Positions 17,430 through 25,740 are shown, counted from the stretch's first letter. The stretch: 37,893 bases of DNA from Fretibacterium sp. (GCA_017476945.1 JAFUYV010000263.1:1-37893); one strand, 5' to 3'. The notes: generated by a model not told the origin, from the letters alone. A program made the numbers and translations.

Positions 17430-18518
17430 ATGCCTCGTACTGTGTTGCATGACGTTTTTGACCTGGGGCAGAGCGCGTGGCTGGACACCATCAGCCGCAG
17501 CCTGATCGCATCGGGCGGCCTGGCGCAGTGGATTGAGCAGGGCGTCGTCGGGGTGACGACGAACCCCTCGATTTTTGAAGGGGCCATTGCGAAGACGGAG
17601 GACTATGACCCGGAGATCGCGGAGATGGCGGGCAAGGGCAAGACCGCGTCCGACATCTACGAGGCCCTGACGCTTCAGGAGGTGGGGGCGGCCGCGGACA
17701 TCATGCGCCCCGTCTACGACCGCACGAAGGGGCAGGATGGGTATGTGAGCCTGGAGGTCAACCCTCTGCTGGCGTCCGACCTTGCCAGCACAGTTTCCGA
17801 GGCCAAGCGGCTTTTTTCCATCCTGAATCGTCCCAACGTCATGATTAAAATTCCCGCCACGCCGGAGGGGGTGGCCGCGGTGGAGCAGTGCGTCGCCGCG
17901 GGCGTCAACGTCAACGCCACGCTCATCTTCTCTGAGGCGCAGTACGCCTCCGTGGCCGAGGCCTACATCAAAGGGCTCAAGGCACGGGCCGCAAAGGGTG
18001 AGAGCCTGGCCGTGGCCTCCGTTGCCTCGGTGTTTGTCAGCCGCGTGGATACGGCTGTGGACAAGGCCTTGGCGGCGAAAGCGGAGAACTCGCTCTGCGG
18101 GAAAATCGCTGTGGACGGCATCCGCCTGACCTATCAGCGTTTCAAAAACATCTTCTCCGGCTCGGAGTGGGACGCGCTGGTGGCGAAGGGAGCGAAAGTC
18201 CAGCGGCCTCTCTGGGCCAGCACGGGCACGAAAAACCCCGTCTACTCCGACGTGAAGTACGTTCAGGAGCTCATCGGGCCAAACACGGTGAACACCGTTC
18301 CCCCCTCGACACTCACCGCTTTCGTGGATCACGGCAAGGCCAAAGCGGCGATTGAGGATGACCTGGACGGGGCGAAGGTGAGAATGAAGCGGCTGAACGA
18401 GGTAGGGATTGACCTGTCCGTTGTCTGCGCCAAGCTGCTGGCGGACGGACTGGAGTCCTTCAACGGAGCGTTCAAGTCCCTTTTAGCCGCGATTGAGAAG
18501 AAGGCGGGGAAGAAGTAA
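17430..18518 (+). CDS. tal: Transaldolase
   Basis: Transaldolase moves a three-carbon unit between sugar phosphates through a Schiff base. The reactive lysine is Lys140 in VMIKIPAT, and GVTTNPSIFEGAI (about 41-53) and VNVNATLIFS are typical. At 362 residues it belongs to the long transaldolase type. TGGAGG precedes the ATG. With transketolase it makes the non-oxidative pentose phosphate branch; no oxidative-branch gene is in the window. Confidence 0.95.
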   Translation: MPRTVLHDVFDLGQSAWLDTISRSLIASGGLAQWIEQGVVGVTTNPSIFEGAIAKTEDYDPEIAEMAGKGKTASDIYEALTLQEVGAAADIMRPVYDRTKGQDGYVSLEVNPLLASDLASTVSEAKRLFSILNRPNVMIKIPATPEGVAAVEQCVAAGVNVNATLIFSEAQYASVAEAYIKGLKARAAKGESLAVASVASVFVSRVDTAVDKALAAKAENSLCGKIAVDGIRLTYQRFKNIFSGSEWDALVAKGAKVQRPLWASTGTKNPVYSDVKYVQELIGPNTVNTVPPSTLTAFVDHGKAKAAIEDDLDGAKVRMKRLNEVGIDLSVVCAKLLADGLESFNGAFKSLLAAIEKKAGKK

Positions 18519-18544
18519 CTCTCCCCCATCTCGCAACAAACACA

Positions 18545-18586
18545 ACAGTCCTCTCCCCGGCCTGTCAAGGCCGGGGAGAGGACTGT
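18545..18586. terminator. Strong bidirectional terminator between tal and the aminotransferase gene
   Basis: A perfect 19-bp inverted repeat (ACAGTCCTCTCCCCGGCCT and its complement) with loop GTCA lies between two convergent stops. Read leftward it is followed by TGTGTTTGTTG, so termination is best supported for the minus strand. Confidence 0.85.
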
Positions 18587-18595
18587 CTATCCGGG

Positions 18596-19768
18596 TTAAG
18601 CCAGAAACTCCTTCAGCCGTTGGACGCCCTCGGTGATCTGCTCCTCAGAGCAGGAATAGGACAGGCGGACGTGGCCGGGGCTCTGAAACGCCGTTCCGGG
18701 TACGAGGCCCAGCGCCTTTTCCTTCAGAATGGCCTCGCAGAAGTCCACATCGTTGGCCCAGCGCTTCCCCTCGCCCAGGAAGGATGATAAATCCATAAAG
18801 ACGTAGAACGCCCCCTTGGGTTCTAAAACGGAGAGGCCGGGGATCTCCGCCAGCAGCTTGAGCACGAGGGCACGGCGCTGTTCAAAGACCTTCCGCATCC
18901 TCTCCACGTCCTCCTCGGACTCCTTCAGCGCCCCCATGGCCGCCCACTGGGAGATAGAGCTGGTGTTGGAGGTGATGTGGCCCTGCAGAGAGGTCATGGC
19001 CTTGATAAGCCGCTCCGGCCCCAGGGCGTACCCCAGCCGCCAGCCCGTCATGGCGTAGCTCTTGCTGACACCGTTGATGTTCAGGACGAGGTCACGAGCT
19101 TCGGGGACGAGCTCCAGCAGGTGCGGCTTGAAGGAGACCCCGTAGATCAGGCGCTCGTAAATCTCGTCGTTGATGAGCGTGATCCCGTGCTTCAACGCGA
19201 TGCGCGTGATCTTCTCCAGCACGTCGTGGGGGTAAACCATGCCGGTGGGGTTGTTGGGGTTGTTGAGGATAACCGCCACGGTCCTGTCCGTGATGAGCTT
19301 CTCAAACTGCTCCGGGTCGGGAACGCAGCCCGTGGGCTGGGTGTCCAGGACGACGGGCACGCCATCGAAAAGGCGTATCTGTTCGTAGTAACTGACCCAC
19401 GCCGGGGCAAAGAGGATCACCTCATCCCCAGGGTTCACCAGGCAGCCCATCGCCTCATAGAGGAGCTGCTTCGCGCCCGTCCCCGTGATGACCTCCTTCA
19501 CGTCGTAGCGGAGGCCGAAGTGCCGCTCGTAATAATCCGCGGCGGCCTGGCGAAGCTCCTTCATGCCTGCGTTCACGGTGTAGTGGGTCTGGCCCTCGTC
19601 CATGGCACGGATAGCGTAGGTCCGGGCAGCCTGGGGGGAGTTGAAGTCCGGCTCTCCCGTTGTGAAGGATACCACCGGTCTCCCCTGCTCCTTCATCTCC
19701 TTGGCCTTCGCTGACATGGCCGTCGTGGCCGATGGCGCCATCCTCGTGATCCTGTCGCTGAGTTTCAT
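18596..19768 (-). CDS. Class I aspartate-type aminotransferase
   Basis: A pyridoxal-phosphate enzyme of 390 residues, the size of bacterial AspC/AspB group Ib enzymes. The PLP lysine is Lys236 (INGVSKSYAMTGWRLGYA), with NNPNNPTG (169-176) and DEIYE (201-205) contributing cofactor contacts. The substrate Arg is near 368 in HVRLSYS. Substrate choice (aspartate, alanine or aromatic) cannot be told from the sequence. GAGGTG lies before the ATG. An extended -10 promoter stands 80-90 bases upstream, and a strong terminator follows. Confidence 0.93.
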   Translation of the reverse strand: MKLSDRITRMAPSATTAMSAKAKEMKEQGRPVVSFTTGEPDFNSPQAARTYAIRAMDEGQTHYTVNAGMKELRQAAADYYERHFGLRYDVKEVITGTGAKQLLYEAMGCLVNPGDEVILFAPAWVSYYEQIRLFDGVPVVLDTQPTGCVPDPEQFEKLITDRTVAVILNNPNNPTGMVYPHDVLEKITRIALKHGITLINDEIYERLIYGVSFKPHLLELVPEARDLVLNINGVSKSYAMTGWRLGYALGPERLIKAMTSLQGHITSNTSSISQWAAMGALKESEEDVERMRKVFEQRRALVLKLLAEIPGLSVLEPKGAFYVFMDLSSFLGEGKRWANDVDFCEAILKEKALGLVPGTAFQSPGHVRLSYSCSEEQITEGVQRLKEFLA

Positions 19769-19847
19769 TGTACAACACCTCGTTTTTTATGGAAATATGA
19801 CGGCGGCAAAAGTCTTAAAAAACTTCGCCAAACCTTTACCGTACTCA

Positions 19848-19856
19848 AGTATAGCA
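19848..19856 (-). promoter_or_regulatory. Extended -10 promoter of the aminotransferase gene
   Basis: TGCTATACT reads leftward, 80 bases before the ATG, preceded by a T-rich spacer. The -35 is weak. Confidence 0.55.
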
Positions 19857-20001
19857 AAAAATCCCAGCCTGCACAGACTTTGACTTTGATGGAAAGAAAA
19901 ATAGACGGCACAAGAACTCCGCGGAGAGCTAAAGGCCGAGGCGGGAAGCTCCCGCTTTGAACGCTCAAGGGCGTTGCGCGGAAGCCTGCTGGCTTATGCG
20001 T

Positions 20002-20580
20002 TCATTGGCTGAGGTCGATGATGTCGCCGCCCAAACCTTCCGCATGTTCCTGATCATGCACGACAGCCAGAAGGGTGCGCCCGCCCCGGACGTCTTTTAT
20101 GTATTCCATAACCTGACGGGCGGTCGCCGCGTCAAGCCCCGCAAAGGGCTCATCCATGAAGATCATCTTTGAGGGGGCCAGGCACGCGCGCACCACGGCG
20201 ACCCGGCGCGCCATCCCTCCGGACAGTGCGCTGGCAAGGGTGTCAACATCCCCCGCCAGCCCCACCCTGCTGAGGTGTTCTAAAATGACCGGCTGACCTG
20301 GAGCCTGGGGGCATCCCAGAGCGGCATTGCGCGCGGCGGAGAGGTCGGGGATGAGGCGGTCCTCCTGAAAGACGGCTGAGCGAGGACTGGGAATCCCTGC
20401 AATCTCCCCCGCATCGGCGGGCACCAGCCCCATCAGAATGTGGAGAAGCGTCGTCTTGCCAATCCCGCTGGGCCCCATCAGGGCCGTTACCTCTCCCGCG
20501 GGGAAGCTCAGGTTCAGGCCACGAAAGAGAGGGCTTCCCCCAAAGCTCTTCCACAAGCCTCGCACCTCAATATGGCTCAT
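20002..20580 (-). CDS. ABC transporter ATP-binding protein, short SsuB/TauB-like
   Basis: The protein has Walker A GPSGIGKTT (36-44), Q-loop FQEDRLIP (71-78), signature LSGGMARR (119-126) and Walker B IFMDEPFAGLD (140-150). It has only 192 residues against about 240-260 for most SsuB/TauB proteins: the frame ends shortly after the H-loop (VVHDQEHAEGLGGDIIDLSQ). The start ATG at 20580 overlaps the permease stop as ATGA. The three import genes are co-transcribed in the order binding protein, permease, ATPase. Substrate is unknown. Confidence 0.9.
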   Translation of the reverse strand: MSHIEVRGLWKSFGGSPLFRGLNLSFPAGEVTALMGPSGIGKTTLLHILMGLVPADAGEIAGIPSPRSAVFQEDRLIPDLSAARNAALGCPQAPGQPVILEHLSRVGLAGDVDTLASALSGGMARRVAVVRACLAPSKMIFMDEPFAGLDAATARQVMEYIKDVRGGRTLLAVVHDQEHAEGLGGDIIDLSQ

Positions 20581-21335
20581 ACGTCTATCTCTCGCAGACA
20601 GTAGAGGCCATCCAGGAGGGTCAGCGAGAGCCGCTCCATGAGCCAGCCCAGAAACAGGATGACCGCGGCCCAGGCGAAGAGCTCCTCCGTATCGAGGTAT
20701 ACCTTCGCGCCATAGAGCGCCTCGCCAATGCTTCCTTGCGGCGTGCCAAGGACCTCCGCCGAGACGCCGGCCTTCCACGCCATGCCGGCCGCGACCCGCA
20801 GCGCGCTGCGCAGATGCCCCCTGGCCGCGGACAGGCGTATCCAGCGCCATTTCCTGGCCTCGCTCCAGCAGAAGACGCGGGCCATCTCCAACAGCTTCGC
20901 GTCCGCGGCGCGCGCGCCCGCCAGCAGGGCCGTGTAGAAAATGGGGAACGTCACCAGCGACACCACCGCCAGCGCGATGCCGGTGCTGGAGAAGAGGATG
21001 AGCAGCAGGATGACGATGACGGCGAGGGGGACGCTCTTCATGAGGGTGATGAAGGGGGCGAAGAAGACCTCGACGGCCGGTATATGAAAGCTCAGCACCG
21101 CGGCGGCGGAAGCAGCCGACGCGGAAAGCAGAAAGCCAAGCCCAATGCGGGTTGAGGAGAGGAGAATCCTTTTCCAGAAAGCCGCCGTCCCCCCAAGGTC
21201 CCACAGCGCCCTCAGGGAGTCCAGGGGCGAGGCGACGGCCAGCGCTCCGGGGAAGCAAAGGGCCAAAAGCTGCCAAAGGGCGACAAAAATCAGGAGGGCG
21301 CCCGCTCTCCTGATGAGCCCAACCTTACCTGGCAT
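20577..21335 (-). CDS. ABC transporter permease, nitrate/sulfonate/taurine type
   Basis: This 252-residue integral membrane protein has about six hydrophobic segments (first about 10-32, ALLIFVALWQLLALCFPGAL). The cytoplasmic EAA loop is divergent (EARKWRWIRLSAARGHLRSALRV), but layout and FAPFITLMKSVPLAVIVILL match the BPD_transp_1 family. It sits between the binding protein (11-base overlap) and the ATPase (4-base overlap). Confidence 0.88.
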   Translation of the reverse strand: MPGKVGLIRRAGALLIFVALWQLLALCFPGALAVASPLDSLRALWDLGGTAAFWKRILLSSTRIGLGFLLSASAASAAAVLSFHIPAVEVFFAPFITLMKSVPLAVIVILLLILFSSTGIALAVVSLVTFPIFYTALLAGARAADAKLLEMARVFCWSEARKWRWIRLSAARGHLRSALRVAAGMAWKAGVSAEVLGTPQGSIGEALYGAKVYLDTEELFAWAAVILFLGWLMERLSLTLLDGLYCLREIDV

Positions 21336-22314
21336 CCTTCACGTAGTAGAAGTTTTTGTCCGGCAGGGTCCCGCCAACCGATCGGGGCTCGGCCTCGAAC
21401 AGCACCCGCAGATAGCCCTCCGCCGCGTCCTGCATGACCTGCCCCTCCAGCGCCGTGACGCCACAATGAGGAATCGCACGCTCCACGAGCAGGGCGTTGT
21501 CGAATATCCCGTGTTTCACGATGAGCGCGGCGGCCTCCGCCGGATGGGCGTTCACGTACTCCGCCGAGGCGCGCGCCTCCCGCAGGAAGCCGGCGACATC
21601 CGCTTCATGCGACTTAACGTAGCTCCTCCGGGCCGCGTTGACGCCCATGACAAGCTCGGAGCCGCTGCCCGCCTTTCTCCACTCCTCCGCCAGGCTCAAG
21701 GCCTCCCGCAGGCCGCCGGCCTTCGCTAACGCCGCGGCCGCAAAGGGATAGGGAAGCAGGCAAGCGTCGCCCTTTCCCGCAACGGTTTGTCCGCGGCGCG
21801 ATGCCACGAGATGGGACAAGACCTCAGCGTGCTCACTGAACCACTCAATGCGGCAGTCCTTCCCCGGCTCGAGGCCGTTTTGACGAAGAAGGTAATTTAA
21901 AGCAAATTCCGGCGTAGCCCCGCGCCCGGCGGCCAAAAGCGTCCTGCCCCGAAGGTCCGCAATGGAATGGATCTCATCACCCTTTTCAAGGATGGAGAGC
22001 GCCCCCAATGTATTGACGGAAAGCAGGCAGACGTCCATCTTGAGCCGGTTCCAAAGGATTGCCGCCATGTTGGTGGGCATTGCGGCGATATCCCCCTCAC
22101 CGCGCGCAAGGGCCGCGACCAGATCCTCCGGAGTTGAGGCGATGCGGAACGTATAACGCCTTGCTGTGTGTCCCTCAGCCGCATCCTCCATCAGCTTTGC
22201 CAGCCCCATGCCCGTCGGGCCCCTGAGGCAGAGGACACGTACTGGCTCCTCCGCCCGGCAGGTTCCACACAGAAAAATTAGCAGAAGTAATGCGACAGAC
22301 AGGCGTCTCATCAT
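21325..22314 (-). CDS. ABC transporter substrate-binding protein (SsuA/NMT1-like)
   Basis: A 329-residue secreted binding protein with a Sec signal peptide (about 1-21, LLLLIFLCGTCRAEE; the Cys before RAEE could also form a poor lipobox). Features are EGDIAAMPTNMAAIL and ADLRGRTLLAAGRGATPEF, the usual hinge segments of the NMT1/SsuA group. The ligand is unknown; the family binds sulfonates, nitrate, pyrimidines or other small anions and aromatics. Its ATG overlaps the stop of the DUF1858 gene as TAATG, so both are made together. Confidence 0.87.
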   Translation of the reverse strand: MMRRLSVALLLLIFLCGTCRAEEPVRVLCLRGPTGMGLAKLMEDAAEGHTARRYTFRIASTPEDLVAALARGEGDIAAMPTNMAAILWNRLKMDVCLLSVNTLGALSILEKGDEIHSIADLRGRTLLAAGRGATPEFALNYLLRQNGLEPGKDCRIEWFSEHAEVLSHLVASRRGQTVAGKGDACLLPYPFAAAALAKAGGLREALSLAEEWRKAGSGSELVMGVNAARRSYVKSHEADVAGFLREARASAEYVNAHPAEAAALIVKHGIFDNALLVERAIPHCGVTALEGQVMQDAAEGYLRVLFEAEPRSVGGTLPDKNFYYVKDAR

Positions 22315-22538
22315 TAGGCGGGCTGTTTCTCGCGGCCCGCCAGGTATTCCTGAATGGACGCTAGGACCTCATTCGCGTCCAGGCCATGAACCGCGCAGGC
22401 ATCCTCAAGGGATTCCCCAATGGACGACGGACACCCGACACAGTGCATCCCCGACTGCATCAGGACGTAGGCAATCCCCATATCGTGCTGGAGCATATCA
22501 CCCATTGTCGTCGCTTTCGTAATCTCAAAATCCGGCAT
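22314..22538 (-). CDS. DUF1858-family redox disulfide mini-protein
   Basis: This 74-residue protein carries the CxxC pair Cys33-Cys36 in MHCVGCPSS, typical of the DUF1858 / hybrid-cluster-protein-associated redox domain. The sequence around it (MGIAYVLMQSGMHCVGC) has the usual length and spacing. Family function is unproven. The ATG at 22538 has GGAGG nine to ten bases upstream. It overlaps the start of the ABC binding-protein gene. I see no hybrid cluster protein nearby. Confidence 0.85.
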   Translation of the reverse strand: MPDFEITKATTMGDMLQHDMGIAYVLMQSGMHCVGCPSSIGESLEDACAVHGLDANEVLASIQEYLAGREKQPA

Positions 22539-22583
22539 ACCCAATCCCTCCTGAAAAATGTAACTTGTTTTATCACTTGCCCT

Positions 22584-23768
22584 TCAGGGGCAAATAACCG
22601 CATATGGAACCTCTTTTGATACCTCGCCCTTCAGCTTCAGAATTCTCAAGACGCTCCCATCCAGCCGGCCTTCGGAGATCCGGCCGCTCTGAACCGCGTC
22701 TAAAACTCCATTAAACGCCTCCTGATAGTCCCAGGGGATCAGCAGAATGTCATTTCCAGCCTCGACCGCCAGCACCGCGGCCTCAGCGGGCGTGTAGTTC
22801 TTCGCAACCGCCCCCATCATCAGGGCATCCGTGATGACAACTCCGTCGTAGCCCAGCTCCTCCCTGAGCTTTCCCGTTATCAGCTCCCTGGAGAGCGACG
22901 CGGGGAGGCCGTCGTGGGTAACCTTCGGGAGCGTGATGTGGGCCACCATGATGGAGTCCGCTTGGGCAAAGTTCTCGCAAAAGGGGATCAGTTCCGCCTT
23001 CCGCAGTTCGTCCCACGTCTTCCCGACCACAACGGTGCCGTCATGCGTGTCGTCCCTGGTATCGCCATGGCCGGGGAAGTGCTTGACACTGCCAATAATG
23101 CCCTGCTCGTGCAGGCCGTCAAGATATGCGCTCACCATCTTTGAAACCCGCTCAGGGTCGCTGCCAAAAGCGCGGTCTCCGATGATGATGTTTTCCGGGT
23201 TGGTGTTCACGTCCGCAACCGGCGCGAAGTCCATCGTGAAACCGTACCCGGCAAGGTACCTGCCAATAGTCGAAGCGGCCTCTCGAGCCCTTTCAGGATT
23301 TTTCGTGTTCCCTATGGCCTCCATGCTCTCAACCTTGGACACGGTGAAGCCCTTGGAGTTGGCAATTCGGGCAATCCTGCCGCCCTCCTCGTCGATGGCC
23401 ATGACAGGCGCAAGATGACACGCCGCCCTCAGGTCCGCTGTGAAGCGTCTCAGTTGTTCCGGCGTTGCGATGTTCTTTTTGAACAGGGCAAAGCCGCCCG
23501 CAGGGTATTCCTTCAACGTCCTCTCCATGACGGGCGTTAATTCCTTTACCCCAGCGGCTTTTGAGTCGTTGATTTCATCAAGGGACAAGGTTGCGTCCAA
23601 GTCGTCGGGGCGGATGATGAAAAGCTGGCCGACTTTTTGTTTCACCGTCATCGCCTGAAGGAGTTTGTTCGCGTCCGGCAGCGGCGCCGCGCTCGATCTT
23701 CCATCTGCCACCGCAGGGGAGGCAGCGAGTAGAAGAAGGATACAAATGCACAGCGCTTTTCTCAACAC
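22584..23768 (-). CDS. Glycoside hydrolase family 3, beta-N-acetylhexosaminidase-like
   Basis: An exported GH3 enzyme of 394 residues. A signal peptide (about 1-22, ending AVADG) is followed by a single TIM-barrel. The NagZ-type catalytic loop KHFPGHGDT is at 229-237, and the nucleophile Asp314 lies in VVITDALMMG. AIDEEGGR (126-133) is also characteristic. NagZ removes terminal N-acetylglucosamine from cell-wall muropeptides; NagZ itself is cytoplasmic, so the signal peptide points to an outside-acting relative. The GTG at 23768 was chosen because AAGGAG lies seven bases upstream. Confidence 0.92.
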   Translation of the reverse strand: MLRKALCICILLLLAASPAVADGRSSAAPLPDANKLLQAMTVKQKVGQLFIIRPDDLDATLSLDEINDSKAAGVKELTPVMERTLKEYPAGGFALFKKNIATPEQLRRFTADLRAACHLAPVMAIDEEGGRIARIANSKGFTVSKVESMEAIGNTKNPERAREAASTIGRYLAGYGFTMDFAPVADVNTNPENIIIGDRAFGSDPERVSKMVSAYLDGLHEQGIIGSVKHFPGHGDTRDDTHDGTVVVGKTWDELRKAELIPFCENFAQADSIMVAHITLPKVTHDGLPASLSRELITGKLREELGYDGVVITDALMMGAVAKNYTPAEAAVLAVEAGNDILLIPWDYQEAFNGVLDAVQSGRISEGRLDGSVLRILKLKGEVSKEVPYAVICP

Positions 23769-23822
23769 AAACACGCTCCTTTCTCTAAGGCGTCCTGTTC
23801 GGTTAAGGACAGAACTCCCCCT

Positions 23823-23828
23823 ATTATA
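23823..23828 (-). promoter_or_regulatory. Candidate -10 box of the GH3 gene
   Basis: TATAAT reads leftward about 55 bases before the GH3 start. The -35 is not obvious. Confidence 0.35.
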
Positions 23829-23897
23829 GCGTATCTCGCTTTCGGGCTGCCCTTGTGCTGGAGATAGTTCCCTCCATGGCGTTGGCGCTGTGATTTT

Positions 23898-24485
23898 TTA
23901 ACCGGCGATTCTGACGCGGCCCTCATGTCTTGGCTTTGGGCTGGGGGCGGGGCCGTCGAGGTAGCCCAGCAGGACGAAGCAGCGCGCGATGTAACCCTGG
24001 GGGATGTCCCATTGAGCGATGAGCCGTTGGCCCTCGTCGCTTAAGAAGGTCTCCTCTCCCCGCGCAATGATGCAGGAGGCGAGGCCCAGCGACTGCGCCA
24101 TCAACACCATGTTCTCCGCGCAGCAGAAGGCGTCGGGGATGCTGTAAAGAAAGTTGGCCGGCGCAAAGACCACGCAGACGGAGGGGGCCCCATAGAACCC
24201 GCTCCTGAGTGTCGGGTCGTCGATGATGCTGGGCTGTTCGTGCGACACGTAGGAGCCTGCAAGGCTGCTGCGGTCAAAATGCGCGATGTTGAGCTTCCCG
24301 ATGGCCTCCGCCAGTTTCTCATCATGCACCCCGACGATGACGCTCCTCTGGCCTCCGCCGGCGTTGGGGGCCCATATCCCTGCCTCGATAACCTTTTCCA
24401 TGTCCTCCCGCGAAATCTGGCGCTCCTGATACTTTCGGATGGAGCGCCGCTCCCTCATCAAGTTCAACAGTTCCGTGCTGTCCAT
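23898..24485 (-). CDS. Nitroreductase-family flavoprotein of the ACGX peptide cluster
   Basis: A 195-residue FMN-binding oxidoreductase. RERRSIRKYQERQIS (about 11-25) and the APNAGGGQRSV segment (about 39-49) are the FMN-binding signatures; AENMVLMAQSLGLASC and the GYLDG end are also family-typical. It starts three bases after the radical SAM gene stop, so it belongs to the same operon. In RiPP clusters nitroreductase-like enzymes often oxidise or dehydrogenate the peptide (as in azole-forming clusters), but its substrate here is unknown. Confidence 0.9.
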   Translation of the reverse strand: MDSTELLNLMRERRSIRKYQERQISREDMEKVIEAGIWAPNAGGGQRSVIVGVHDEKLAEAIGKLNIAHFDRSSLAGSYVSHEQPSIIDDPTLRSGFYGAPSVCVVFAPANFLYSIPDAFCCAENMVLMAQSLGLASCIIARGEETFLSDEGQRLIAQWDIPQGYIARCFVLLGYLDGPAPSPKPRHEGRVRIAG

Positions 24486-24488
24486 CGT

Positions 24489-25520
24489 TTACACCTCTTT
24501 CCAGCACTGCGGGTCGGGCGCGTAAAAATCCCCCGCCCTCCCGCAGGCGACGGCCGGGCACCCCCGGCACCAGGCCAGCAGCTCGCACTTTGAGCATTTG
24601 CTGAATTTTTGATAATCACGGTAACGTTCCATCTCCGTGACCCACACGTCAGCGATGCGGTCCTCAAAGACGCTGCTCACCCTGCTGTTCTGAACTCTGC
24701 GGCAGGCGTACAGGTCCCCCGACGGCAGAATGGTCAGGTGTCCGTTGCCGCAGTTACACCCACCGTAGATCATGCCTGGCTGCGCGTCCTGGGGTATCTG
24801 GAACTCCCCGGTTTCGTACTTGTACAGCGTCCAGAGATGATCCTTCCTGTCGAACCAGGTCTCGCACCCCGCCGCCGCGTACTCTTTGAACTTTTTGTCG
24901 CAGGCCGCCAGCAGGGCGCGGTACTCCAGCGGCGCGACGCCGGTGCTCCTCTCCGCGCTCGTGGGGCAGTAGCGCGCGAAGGAGTACACGTCGGCCCCAT
25001 GTGACACAACCGTGTCAATGATGTCCGGGACCTCGCGAATATTGGCGCTGGACACCGTGGTCATAATAACGGAGCAGATGCCCGCCTCCTTGATGCGTGA
25101 GATTTTTGAGAGCGTGCAGTCAAAGGAGCCGGGCTTTCGGAACCAGTCGTGCGTCTCCCTCATACCGTCGATGGAGAGCTGGTATTTATCGCAGCCCATC
25201 TCCCGCAGGCGGGCACAGACCTCATCGTTCAGATGGAACGGATTTCCAAGAATGGCGAAGGGGATTTCCTGTTTCTTCAGGAGGGCGAGCAGCCTCCAGA
25301 ACCTGGGATGCAGAATGGGATCGCCGCCCGTGATGTAAAAATAAGGCTGACGGTTGTAGATTTCGCAGAAGTCCAGGCAGTTGGCGAGGACCTCCTGCAT
25401 CCCTTTCCAACTGACGGCCTCCGGCTTCCTTCCCTTATCCTCGGAGAAGATGTAGCAGTGCCGGCACCGCTGGTCGCAGTCGTCCGTGATATGCCATTGA
25501 AAGGAAAAATAGCGTTTCAT
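24489..25520 (-). CDS. Radical SAM/SPASM peptide maturase, ACGX system
   Basis: This 343-residue enzyme has the radical SAM cluster motif CX3CX2C at Cys15-Cys19-Cys22 (CDQRCRHCY), followed by GGDPILHPRF. The C-terminal SPASM region (about 250-343) has nine cysteines (CNCGNG, YACRR, KCSKC, WCRGC, VACG, QCW), enough for two auxiliary iron-sulfur clusters. It directly follows a gene for a peptide with ACGX repeats, matching the known 'ACGX system' family of maturases. The ATG at 25520 fits the family N-terminus (MKRYFSFQWHIT), though no strong ribosome site precedes it. The frame is open back to 25733, which would run through the precursor gene. Confidence 0.9.
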   Translation of the reverse strand: MKRYFSFQWHITDDCDQRCRHCYIFSEDKGRKPEAVSWKGMQEVLANCLDFCEIYNRQPYFYITGGDPILHPRFWRLLALLKKQEIPFAILGNPFHLNDEVCARLREMGCDKYQLSIDGMRETHDWFRKPGSFDCTLSKISRIKEAGICSVIMTTVSSANIREVPDIIDTVVSHGADVYSFARYCPTSAERSTGVAPLEYRALLAACDKKFKEYAAAGCETWFDRKDHLWTLYKYETGEFQIPQDAQPGMIYGGCNCGNGHLTILPSGDLYACRRVQNSRVSSVFEDRIADVWVTEMERYRDYQKFSKCSKCELLAWCRGCPAVACGRAGDFYAPDPQCWKEV

Positions 25521-25547
25521 ACCATGCTGTTGAAGGTTGAAAGCAGA

Positions 25548-25570
25548 CGCCCCGGCGCGTGGCCGGGGCG
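25548..25570 (-). terminator. Hairpin between RiPP precursor and maturase genes
   Basis: A perfect 9-bp stem CGCCCCGGC with a 5-base loop lies eight bases after the precursor stop and 28 bases before the maturase start. There is no long T run, so partial termination or message stabilisation is likelier than a full stop. Such a hairpin would give more precursor than enzyme. Confidence 0.6.
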
Positions 25571-25578
25571 AGGCTGTC

Positions 25579-25740
25579 TTACTTGCCCGCTCCGCACACG
25601 GAGGGCTTTTCTCCGCCGCAGGCCGATGGTTTGCCGCCGCCGCAAGCAGAGGGTTTCTCCCCGCCGCCGCACGCGGAGGGCTTGCCGCCGCTGCCGCAGG
25701 AGGAGCCGCCGTTCCAGTCCGCAAGATTTGCAAGTGCCAT
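25579..25740 (-). CDS. ACGX-repeat RiPP precursor peptide
   Basis: A 53-residue peptide starts at ATG 25740, with GGAGG nine bases upstream. The leader is short (MALANLADWN), followed by a glycine-rich core with five regularly spaced Cys-Gly units: SSCGSGGK, PSACGGGE, KPSACGGG, KPSACGGE and KPSVCGAG, ending in K. This is the ACGX-repeat type that pairs with radical SAM/SPASM maturases, and such a gene follows in the same direction. The mature product of this family is not known to me. Leader length and cleavage site cannot be told. Confidence 0.88.
   Translation of the reverse strand: MALANLADWNGGSSCGSGGKPSACGGGEKPSACGGGKPSACGGEKPSVCGAGK

Noticed and set aside
19917-19955. Palindrome CTCCGCGGAG and hairpin GCGGGA-AGC-TCCCGC upstream of the aminotransferase gene
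   Set aside because: Such short GC palindromes are expected by chance in this base composition, and no regulator or terminator pattern goes with them.
20581-21276. N-terminal extension of the ABC ATPase frame
   Set aside because: The part before 20580 is in the permease gene in another frame; the ATG at 20580 with ATGA overlap fits the family start.
25521-25733. Longer radical SAM start running through the precursor gene
   Set aside because: The upstream part is Ala/Arg/Pro-rich and antisense-like in quality, overlaps the ACGX precursor in another frame, and the family N-terminus starts at MKRYFSF.
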